Part shown: piece by piece, positions 25,301 through 36,700 of the stretch
Layout: each line of letters begins with the position of its first letter
How positions within the stretch are numbered: position 1 is the stretch's first letter
Assembly (NCBI RefSeq): GCF_037975245.1
Contig: NC_092570.1
Span: 15,904,501-15,968,500 of the forward strand
Direction: 5' to 3'
Origin: Apostichopus japonicus
Taxonomy: Eukaryota; Echinodermata; Holothuroidea; Aspidochirotida; Stichopodidae
Length of the DNA: 64,000 nt
Program-made: the position numbers and the translations under genes
The notes under the pieces: generated by a model
What the model saw: the letters and a program-made list of their open reading frames with translations, nothing else
The model's database searches: none
What the model was told of the DNA's origin: nothing

Positions 25301-26622
25301 TTTTACATAGACGTCGGTCTGGGGGTTTATTATTCAGAAAAAAAACAACGAGGTTTAAGTTAAACTTGTTTCAACTGTATTTATATGTTTCATTTCTTAA
25401 TTTGACGTAACTGTTTGTCAACATAATATTTAAAATTTTGTAATGCTAGAATGTCGAATAGTCGTCACCAATAATACAAACTTGAGAATATGCTTTTACT
25501 GCCACTTTCATTTAACAACTCTTTGCTCAATATCTATGAGTACTTTTAAGAGTCGGAATCAAAAAGAAACCATTTTCAAATCAGCTTTAGCGATTGCCAT
25601 GTCGGGCAATAATCTGACAATCGGAGGCAAATCTAATAATACTGACTTGCCTTGTCCTTTTGCTTTTCACACTCTGTTGCCATCCTTACACACCAAGAGC
25701 AGCTAGTTATTGTGTCAATAAATATATATTCCCTATTACAGTCGTTAAACGTTAGTCTAGTTATATGTATGCAAATACTGACTCGTATTACCATTTGTTC
25801 ATTTGGTCTGTGACACAAAAGGCAACACACTATACTCATTCAGCAGTTGCTTTGGAATTTCCGATAAATGTAGACTCAGCAATAACCGGTCAAAGAATAT
25901 ACTTTGAAATACTATAGTAGCCAACATGATGGTAACAAATGTGTTGTTAAAATCTTAAGAACTGTACAGTTCTGTCTTAACTGCTTGCAAAACCATAAGA
26001 GGAACCGTTCCTCGCTGACATAGCGCATACTTCATTAATATCAGTTACAACTATCCTAACGTTGAGCTTAACTTCTCTTTCCAGCACAACCCGTAAAATA
26101 AGGGAAATAAAGGGAAAGATCAGTTTCGCATCGTTAATTGTTTCCAAATCATTACCTACTACTTGATGATGCCTCTACGAGGTTATCATGATACGCAAAC
26201 TTGAAGGTACCTTGAATCGCCTGTTATCCTGATAAGGATTTCGTTTTTTTTATCAATAGATTTAAATGGCTTCATAGATATCTTTGAAGTGTTAAATTGT
26301 TTGATGGCCTCATCTATGACGTATACTATTACACGTAAATCTATACCCATATGCAATGAGTTTGGACATCGTGACTGGATATTTTTTATTTAAAAGTACC
26401 TACCAACTGACATAGTACTATTGGCCGCTGTTGGTAACTAAACTATAACCATGCAATGAACAGACAAAGGGAAGAAATTCAAGTGTATTAAACTCAAATA
26501 ACATCGCGCAAGAATTACATGCTGAATATACAAGTACTGCTCATCAAGTGGGCCTATACTCACACACATATCATCACAACTCGAAATGCTATCGATAATT
26601 GTAGAAGTCTTGTCAAATGTTG
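22367..26622. other. Intergenic with transposon fragments only
   Basis: No gene is supported. A fragment near 23160-23260 is rich in the gggggctttcgcccccagg type of palindrome common in invertebrate nonautonomous elements. Around 23665-23765 there are repeated, partly palindromic ccgatatcgg motifs typical of the end of a DNA transposon. From 23800 to 26600 the DNA is AT-rich without recognisable features. Confidence 0.4.
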
Positions 26623-27369
26623 CTAGTTGTTTTTATCTACCACAGCATACGCTGTTGTAGATACTGGTCTTTTGCCAGGGACGTTGCTTTTCCGTTTGGT
26701 CTTGTCTATTTTTGCATAGAGCATACTGAAATTATCCTCCTCGTCAGCTTTATTATCAACAATGGCTTCTCGGTTCTCTAAAGGAATCGGTCTGCCTTGA
26801 AAATCACTGCCAACAGCCCGAGCCATATAACTAATTTTACCATGAGTGCCAATCGAGCTCATTTGAGATAGCTTATCTACCTCTGCGTAATTGTCGTCGA
26901 GTAGAGATTTGACATCACTCCGCTTCATAGGCGGGGAATCGTACGTGTGGCTATCAGCATTAGCAATACCTTCAGGACTTGTTTGTTGGTAAGCTTCATT
27001 TAAATGAGTCCCATTAATGTAGTCTGTTTTGTGATCATCATTCGCCCTTTTATCATCCCTCACTTTACGGTTCGCCTTTTTTCTTCCTCCGCAAAAAATG
27101 AAAACAATAAGAAAAACAACCACGACTGCTAAGAGACCAGCTGCACTGACACCAATTACTATTACAATAACAAAAGAATTATCGTTATTCTGCGAACTAG
27201 AACCACCTATTATAGGTGTATCTTTAGTTACCTTTACAGTCGTCTTCTCTAAGCTGATTCCATCGTTTAATGTACCAATTGTAGTTAAAGATGAACAATC
27301 ATCTGGGGAAGTCACTGTTTCCATTGAGTTAATAATGGTATCAGTACACTCTAATAAAGGCCGGTTCAA
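26623..27369 (-). CDS. Ectodomain-less Ig-receptor paralogue (stalk, helix, tail)
   Basis: A 248-codon open frame ends with a complete receptor tail. The first eight or so residues of the ORF come from unrelated sequence. From TIINSMETVT onward it matches the stalk of 11701-13217 and 16591-18081. A membrane helix (about 66-92) ends in FCGGRKKANRK, and the tail has TYDSPPM, NYAEV, LYAKI and a terminal TAYAVV (Y241, ITSM pattern). The signal peptide and both extracellular modules are absent upstream. Homology stops at about 27345, next to a ggttcaa/ttgaacc palindrome at 27360-27425 that looks like transposon sequence. It is probably a truncated gene. Its well-preserved tail frame suggests the loss is recent or that an upstream exon supplies a new N-terminus. 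Confidence 0.65.
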   Translation of the reverse strand: MNRPLLECTDTIINSMETVTSPDDCSSLTTIGTLNDGISLEKTTVKVTKDTPIIGGSSSQNNDNSFVIVIVIGVSAAGLLAVVVVFLIVFIFCGGRKKANRKVRDDKRANDDHKTDYINGTHLNEAYQQTSPEGIANADSHTYDSPPMKRSDVKSLLDDNYAEVDKLSQMSSIGTHGKISYMARAVGSDFQGRPIPLENREAIVDNKADEEDNFSMLYAKIDKTKRKSNVPGKRPVSTTAYAVVDKNN

Positions 27370-27475
27370 TTTTTTGAACCTTTTCCCGGTTCAGAATATT
27401 TCGAACCGATTCGGTTCATATTGACCCCGGTTCTGTTCATCCCTCAAGGATCATTTTCAAACCAGTTCAAACGTT
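27355..27475. repeat. Palindromic transposon-like segment at the receptor breakpoint
   Basis: It contains repeated inverted gaacc/ggttc motifs, for example ggttcaattttttgaacc and gaaccgattcggttc. Such palindromic ends are typical of DNA transposons. No second terminus or target duplication was found. Confidence 0.4.
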
Positions 27476-27703
27476 TACGGTTCAATAACTCGTTTAGAGG
27501 TATGATTGGCTTGTTTATATCACGTGTATGCAGATGTTGGCCTGCAGCATATGTATGTGTCGCGTCGGTAGAATTTAACTGCATTTACGCGGCAACTGTA
27601 TATCAGCCCTAACTTTAGACGACTGTATCACCCGCCGTTATCCTGTTTTTTCGTGTTCGTTCGGTGTTGTTGTAGCTTGTGTTTCTCCGAAATTTTGAAG
27701 TTC

Positions 27704-30700
27704 ATGGATTTCGTTGAAGAAAAACTTCGTGAGTGGGGCCTAGAGAGATTCCTGCCAGCCTTTCAAGGTAATTTTTTATAAACATTAGAGCGGCGCTAGG
27801 CCGAACGCCTAGCCTAACGTTGTTGCCGTACTTACTTGTTGCTGCAACAAGTGTAGGCTACACACAGTAAAGCACTTGAGTTGTAGGCCTAGCCTAACGT
27901 TACGTTAGGGCCTCCATTAACCCTTTCCAGGCCAGCCCTAACATGTACAGTGTGCATTGGCTAGCCAGAGCACTTTTCAAATATTTTAATACTGTCAAAC
28001 AGTTTCAGGAAATTATTTATAGAAAAAAATTGGTTGCTTGGATTCATTCGAGGTCTAGGCCTAGGCCTACATCATTTTTGAAGATAAAGACCTTGTCTTT
28101 CCATTTCTGGAGGTGAAAATGAGCTAGGCCTAGTAAATGATGTCACACCAATCCAAGATGGCCGCCGAAATTAAAAATGGTGGACAAAATTATACTGATG
28201 TTGCACTTAGCACCAGGGCTTTAGGTAGGATTGTGCTGGTACTGGCAGTGGTAGGGTGTGGTTTATGGAAAGCAGGGTGTTGCACTTGTTGAACGCTTTG
28301 CGCAATAGCGTGGGGTCAAGGGGCCCGCTTAGGGCCCCTTGTGGGGTCCAGGGGCGAAGCACCCTGGAAATGAAGCGATTTGGTGCACTTTACAGGCCTG
28401 AGATGGCGTTAAAATGTGCTCTGAAAGTGCAATTTTTTGGGGAGCAATATTAGTTTTAGCAAGAAATAAGACATACTGTACATAAAATGAATAAAAGGTT
28501 TTAAAAGAAATTACCTTGTCTTAAATGTTGACCTCTGTCAAAAATGTATGTATAGTAAATTATAGTACACTAGTACAGGTAAAGGCTTTGTCATGGCTTA
28601 AGATGTTAAAAAACAACTTTAAATAATAATGAATCGTAACATATTTTTATGTAAACTGCAATTTTTTTATTTTGCTCTTTGCATTTTACTTGTCTCATAA
28701 CTTATTAATTTATTAAAAGAAAATAAAACGTCGAGAAGAAACTCCACTATTTCCAATGCACCAATTCACATTCTTTAAAATATCATTGAGCCATGTCCGG
28801 TTGAAATTATAAAACCAGCAACAAAATCAATTTTTATCGCGCCCGTTGTCAGTTTGCACACCATAAACTGCGCGAAAGTAGTTTAAACCTACCACAGAAA
28901 ATCTTTAATTATTTCACATAATTACAACACAGGTACATAAAGGTATTCAAACTGTACTACAAAAATTAAATTCAGTCAGCAAAACAGCCTGAATGAGTGA
29001 AGGTTAACCGTTTTTCGAAGTTAGGCTCCCAGTTTAGGCTAAGCATTTAGTACCCTATTGCTATCTTTGGGGCGGTAAAGTGCGCAAACTTACGTCGGTT
29101 GACAAGCAACAATAAAATTTCGTCCACCAACCTCTAATAAACTATCTATCGTTAAATCGACAGGTGGCTTGCTTGGCCTAGCCTGGGCCCTAGACCTACA
29201 AAAGGACGTAAAGTTATGCATTGCGCCATGAAAATAGCATCACCTAACCGGTACTTTCAGCCTACATACTTCGGTTAGAATGAGTTGTTCTAACCGCTCA
29301 GTGACCCCATCTTTTAGACATAAATTATACCATACCTTAGTAAAAAAGTGAAGCATAGTCCGTTTCATTTTGCAAGCCTGCGTTCTGGACTTCTCGTTAC
29401 GAAAAAAATGTCTCCGACTGACACTGTTCGACTCGATAAAAATTCGGCCTATAGCTTGGCTTAGTAAATAATAGTACCATACCTTGCGAATTTTATGTGT
29501 TCCGTCCTGGAATCTCCCAGCGGATCTCTTAACATTCCAATCCGCGAGGCCAGATGATTTATATACACAACTTTTAATTGGTTGCTGAAGTTGGTTTATC
29601 TCCGTACAAAAAAACCCATCCTAACCGGGGAAAAAAACGAGCCACTCCAACTGGTGATGGGTGATATATACAGATTTGGACTGTGATCTATCATATGCAA
29701 CAGTGTCTGTTTCTTGATCGAGGGAAACTACACACTATATCAACGGGGGTTAACTTCGTGTTGGTCGTCGAGCAAAAAATTTACATCGCCACTCGCGATT
29801 TTGTTTTTCATGGTACAGTTAGGCCTTGCCGTATGTTGTTGTATCCGGGACTCTTTGTATTTTTATTACGCACGTGGTAACATTTTTGAGAAATGTCACA
29901 TCGCTCGACGCTCGGTGTATGAAGAATGTACATAGTTTTTCTGTGAATTCCATAATTTTGTGCAAGTAGTAACGGCAGCTGTGTTTTTTCGTTATTATAT
30001 ATTTATATATTTATTTTTGAACAACTCAATTTAGCACGGCTTGGTACAATATAGTAAGGCCGTGTTAGGGATTATAGGCCGTGTTTTTTGTTAGTTAGGC
30101 CGTGCCAAACACGGCCGCGCGTCCGGCTGCCTAAAGCCTTGCTTAGCACATTTATAGGCCTAACTGTAAGTGTTTGATTACCACGGGCCCCGGGGCCCTG
30201 TTGCCTGTTGGTCAACATTGGATCTCCTAGGCCCAGCCCTAATTTGCTCAGATCGTTCGTCATCACTGCTTTCAGACTCACCTGGTCCTCCCTGTGTCGC
30301 GTTTTCCTCTCCACCCTCCACATCGAAGCTATCATCCCCAACTTTCCGTTTTTTCGCGGAACTGGTATGCACAAAACCTACACTAAAAACTACATCAGAA
30401 TCTGATGAATTGTCGCCGGAATCATCTGATAAGGGTGTCCAAATCAAAGTTATTTTCGTCAAAGTTCTCTGATTCATCACCGCTAGGCTCGCTACTTCCA
30501 CTTGAATCTCGCTCACTACTACTATTTTCCATCATTCAATACCGTAAGATTGCCGAAACACATGGCCAAAGAACGTAACATGCGACCAAAGATTTCACTT
30601 CCGAGTTGAAGCAGGTTCTGGTTGAAGTCAGCAAGCATTTACAGCCTGACTGGTGCACTAGAGAGACTAGGTGTCAATGTATCCACTAATGCTGAAATTG

Positions 30701-33700
30701 TCTACTATCGCGCTATGGTGATTCTGTGCAAATCGGATAAACTATCACAGAGCTATGGGAGGTAGAAGAGGAGCAAGTGGAAACACGTATTATTACGTAT
30801 TTGGCTAGCAGCGGTAATATGAGTAGCCCATATTATTACGTAGTTGGCCTGGAAAGGGTTAACAAATGTGCGTAGGCGTACACAATCCTTTGGTTTTAAT
30901 ACGCATGAATGTACACATCAGGCCCATCCAGAGAATTGACTTCATTTTCAATCATGAATTTTCATTCTTTCTTATCTCTGACAATTTTTCAAATTACTGA
31001 AGTAGGCCTAGGGGCCTAAGTAAAAAAAAAGTTTTAGGCCTAGGCCTAGGGCCTAGGCTATAAGTATAACAAAAATTATATGGTCCCAATTTTGTTTGTT
31101 ATGACCATTCTGCTAAAATATTTGTTAATTCTTCTCTTCCTTGCTCAACAGAGAATGAGATAGATAGAGAAGGATTCTATCTCCTTGAAGATGAGATTGA
31201 ATGCTTGAAGGAACTAATTCCTGCTGTTGGACCTCGATTAAAGTTAAAAAAGGAACTGAAGTTACTGAAGGTTAGTCTTTAGCCCCCTCACCATGATCAT
31301 TTGTTATGGAGTGCTGATCATGGTTCACTGCACAGTAAATTATGCCTAACATCAGATTATGTTATGCTGCAAGCTTGACAATACATGGAATTTTTCTTCA
31401 AACCATAGAATTTCCTTGTGACCGATTTGAAACATTAAAAATATTACATATTTGGCCTAGTTACGTTAGGGGCTGTGTGAAACCTACACCCCCCCCCCAA
31501 AAAAAAACACTGTGAAATACCGGTATTGTACCCGATACCGGTATTGTATTGTCGGTAATACCGGTGCTCAAAATTCACAGTACCATCCAACCCTAATGTG
31601 ATATTCCACCCGAACCTTCAATATTTTTAAGGCTACAGGTATACTTTAACAGACTGCAAACGTATGACAGAAAAAATGATGTTGTCATCACCCACAATTT
31701 GAAACTTGCAAACAGGCCAAGAATACAGCTGACATGAGTCACAAAACATGAACTTAACAGTGTTCTGTTTTGTTTTCTTGTTATAGATCATGTCAGCTAC
31801 CCTGGAAACATTGTTCCTGTAGAATGCTTTTATCCCATTTATACTGTACTGTATGTGAACTTGATTTGTGACTTGTACTGACTTGTATCTTGTTCAATAT
31901 GGGTTTCGTTTGCTCACAATGTGGAATTGTCATAAATGGGTCGCCAAAAGCATTGTTGTGGCATCTGCGAATTGCCCATCACCTAATTAATGGGCATGTT
32001 TTCACCAAAAGCATCGCTTGTGGTCAAAATGGATGTGAAAGATCGTTTTCAGGACGGACTGCTGCCTTTCGCAAACATTTGGGCACTCACAACTATGACA
32101 ACGATGATGTTCCTGTACACGTGCCGGTGCCAGCACCACCTGATGCTGATTTTGCAGATGTTCCCGCAGACAATTTGGATGCTGACCACGATGAGGTTGA
32201 ACCAGATGAGCCAGAAGGCGAGCTATGGGATGAATTGACTACAGAGGAAGTTGAAAACCGTGCAGCAATGCTTGTTGCAGGTTTACTAGCATCTAGTAGT
32301 ACAGTACACTCCACTGTTACACAGGTTGTGGAACAAGCATCAGACTTGATTAATGACATGTCCTCTTTCATGATGCAGAGAGTGAAACAATTTGCCACCA
32401 CTGTAGGCATTCCCCATGATGACCAGCACTTGCAAGCCTTGTTGACAGATATTGATGGAGTTTCACATCCCTTCAGGAATGTTGGGAGCCAGTACAAGCA
32501 ACGTAAATTTTTCCAAAACTGCAAAGCTTTTGTTGCTGCAGAAGAACTGCCCATGGGCGTGGCATATTATCCAGTGAACAATCCTTCAACTGGTAATGTA
32601 CAGCAACATATGAAAACAGTCACCTTTCAGTACATCCCAATAAAGCCGCTCATGAAGATGATCCTGGAAGAGACCGATGTCCTCAAAATATCATCTACCC
32701 ACATGATGAGTGAAGATGGTCTCTTAAGGGACTTCCAGGATGGATCGTTCTGCCGTGAGAGTCCCCTGTTGTCATCTTCTGCCACCATCAAACTGATTCT
32801 GTATGTGGATGACTTTGAGGTGTCCAACCCTCTTAGTCCAAAGGCTGGTATCCATAAACTGGGGGCAGTGTACTTCACAATTGCTAATCTGCCACCAAAG
32901 TATAGATCAACATTGTCCAACATGTTGTTGCTCATGCTTTTCAACTCCGGTGATGCCAGTTTGTATGGATATGGTGCTGTGTTTGCTCAATTCATCCAAG
33001 ATATCAATGAACTCATTGCTGATGGATTGCACATTGTGACAAACTTCTTTAATGGTAACGTGAAGATAGCAATAGGACAAATTGTTGGTGACAATTTGGG
33101 AATCCATTCACTATTTGGATTTGCAGGTGGTTTCACAGCTAACTATCTCTGTAGGGTGTGCAAGCTGCATCGGGATGCTATCAGGACATCTGTAAAAGAG
33201 CAACAGGGTCTTCTCAGGACCTTGGAGAACTATCAAGCTGATGTCGCCCAAGATGACTTACAGCAGACAGGAGTCAAGTCGCCATGTGCTCTAAATGACA
33301 TCTCACATTTCCATGTTATAAACAGTCGTTCGCCAGACATCATGCATGATATCCTTGAAGGAGTTTGTCCACTAGAGTTGAAGTTAGTTTTACAACAACT
33401 GATCCACAAAGAACTCTTAACCTTGAATGAACTGAATGCAAGGGTCACTAGCTTTAATTATGGCATTCCTGATAAGCGCAACAAGCCAGTACCATTCACT
33501 GCGAATGCTCTTCGCTCTCCAGATGGGGCCCCAGGACAGAACGCAGCCCAGATGTGGTGCCTAATCCGTCATGTTGCAGTAATGCTTGGAGATCTTGTAC
33601 CCGAAGGAGATGAGCATTGGGAATTGCTTTTGGCACTACTGGATTGCCTTGACATAATCTTCTCACCAATTATTAGCAATGGGGATACTAAGTATCTTTC

Positions 33701-36700
33701 TGAACTCATCAGTGACCACCACCAACTTTTCCTGGAATTATTTCCCGAAAGACACCTGAAACCCAAGCATCACTTCATGACGCATTACCCCTCTGCAATC
33801 CGCCTGAATGGGCCACTAATTCACTTATGGGTGATGAGGTTTGAGGCATTCCACAATTTCTCACGGCGACTATCACACATAGTGTGCAACTTCCAAAACA
33901 TAGCAAAAACTCTTGCCTATCGGAATCAGATGTTGCTATGTTTCAATATCCTGTCCAAGAAAGCTTTTGGAAGTGAACCACTAGAGGTCGGACCTGGAGA
34001 AACTGTTATCATCGCCTCTCTTGACAATGGTGCTGTGATTGCCCGAAATATGCACATGGCACTGTACGATGAAATTTTTGTCTGTAAGTGGTGCCGGTTC
34101 CATGGCGTGGAGTATCGTAAATATCTGATGGTAGTCGTGGGGAAAGAAGATGGTCTTCCAGTTTTTGCAAAGATAATACAGATATTTGCTTATGAGTCTA
34201 TTGCAACTTTCATGTGTGAACTATGGCACACTGTGCAGTTCTCTAGGCACTACCATGCTTATGTTGTAGAGCCACTGGGTGCCAAGGACATCGTATTCGT
34301 TGGTGTCAAAGACCTACTCGACTTTCACCCTCTGCATGCAGTGAAGGGGAGGAATTGCTCGAAGTTCCTAATTTCTCCACGTCACATTATCGGATAGATG
34401 GACTTTGTTATACAGTAGATGTCAAAGTTAGGGATCGGACAAATGCGCGATTGCGTTTTTTGCGGCGCAATTTGCGTTTTTTGAGGTTTATTGCGTTTTT
34501 TGAGGTTTATTGCGTTTTTTTAAGATTTATTGCGTTTTTTTTTTAAATTCACCAAAAAATGTATTTTTTTATGCCCAGATTAAGTCATTGAGAATTCATT
34601 CTGAGTAATGCATTATTTAATTTTGTTCTGAGCGTTGTTTTACAAATCACCCCACAAATATTTTCTGTGAAACTAGGTCCCGTAAATAATCCAACATCGT
34701 AAAATGGCACGGCCTAACGTTAGAATTAGATCGAGCTACATACAGTCCCACACTCCTACTGTAACTAGCGACCACAGCGAGCGAGCAACAAATTATGCAC
34801 ACGGTAATTAGAAACAACAGTTTTTTTTATTCATTTCATAAGAAAACTTCTCTTATCCAATGCAAGCACTAAATGATATATCCTGGAAGAGAACTCATCG
34901 GGCATTCTAACCGTATTATCCCAGTGGCTGTACTCCCGACAAAATCGGATGATTATAAATCCAAAAAGTTTCGTGAATAAAATATTACAGCAATGGTGGG
35001 AATACAGTGAATAAGTCAAGTGTACATCAGCTGGATACATGTATGCATAGTCATAATGTCATTGTCTCTTCACACAGTAAACTTTATTGTACGTTCATTG
35101 GCTAACACTGTATGTTTCTCATACCTACACAGCAAAGAAATATGGAATTGCGCAATTCGCCGGGAGGGTGTCTCGCTATTGCTTAATCAGTAAACACCCA
35201 AGGATGTTGCCACCTAGAGTCGTAGACCAAAGTTTCTGAAATTGCATGGTTGTTGTTGTTGTTGTTTCAGGCGATAAATTTCAGAGTTTTTATAAATTTA
35301 GCATTTTAATAGATGTATTATTTCTAACTATTATTTTGGTTAATTATTAATATTTTGAGGGATTTTCTTCTCACTGAAAATTACACAAAAAGTTGTAAAT
35401 TTGAAGTGGCACCGCTGCCCATATTTTTCAATTTCCATGTGCTTTCACTGGTCATTTGTAACTCTGTATCGTAACAACATGGCTCCTGACCCACGATCTC
35501 GCTGCCTCATTAAATTTCCGATTAAGTAAAAAACTACACAGCAACAATAAGAGTGATATAAAATAAAAACAACAAAACTTACAACTTAAAAACAGCTTTT
35601 AAGACTTAAGTTCGTGTTTTAGAAGAAATATGATTATTTTTTCCAGTTTTTCTTCTTTAAAGTTTGGAGACCATTCAGCTTAAAATAATAATAGCAATAA
35701 AAATTATTGTAGAGACGAACATGCCTGTCGCAATTCAGACTTTCGGCAGCGCACTGACCTACCGGCGGAATACGCAAAAAAATGTAAACTGATAGCTAGT
35801 TTACGTCATAATTATTCCCATTTTCTTCGTTCTTTTCGTGACTTTTTAACTGGGATTGAAATGCTAAAAAAACAGCGCTGTTACACGTGCATAGACAGGT
35901 CATAAGTAACGTTACGTAAGTGCGTTTTTTTAATGCGTTTTTTTGCCATTTCGATTGCGTTTTTTGCGTTTTTTGTTAATTTAAGGTGCGTTTTTTGGTC
36001 TTGAAAATCGCGCATTTGTCCGATCCCTAGTCAAAGTGCATTCCCAATTTCATGTACAGTGCAGTTATAATGTGGGTACAAGCTGCCACCAGCAACACTT
36101 TCCAGAGTAAAAATCGTGGCTACTTGTGTCAACCAGGGCTTTACCAACTCGAATGACTGCAGTGTTTCATCATTCCTCATATAGTAAGTTGTCATTATTT
36201 AGTACAGAAGGAATGTTGATGAGAACCATATTCAATGTGTAGACCGTCTGACCAGGGGTCAACAGACTTTTGGTGGCCATAGGCCTTGTTATCTTGGATA
36301 TTTTACAAATGAAATCATGGGAGGTCGCATATTAAAGGGGGGGGGGGTACTCGCATAATATGAGTATACAATTTGGAAGTAAGCAGTTTGGCCCCAAGAT
36401 ACACATGGGTCTCTCACTCTCTCACTTGCTTGAATTTTGAAGTCAAAATTCAAAACAACGGCCATAATAATATAATAAGAATATGCAACCTAGCAGTCCG
36501 CTAGAGTCTAGTTATGTGTCTGTATTTTATGAAACAGATCCACATTTGAGGGAACATCATTATACTGTACATGGGTACCCTTTTCCTTAGAAATGACCCC
36601 CAGAAATGGATATGGGTTTTTAGTCTGACATGGCACACCCCCGACCAGGCGACCAATTGCAAACCGGATCAAATAAGCCCACTGGCCTGATTCCTCATGA

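Noticed and set aside
30072-30516. Acidic ORFs in intron 1 of the SAM gene as a gene
   Set aside because: They overlap on both strands, lack a recognisable domain and are probably transposon debris.
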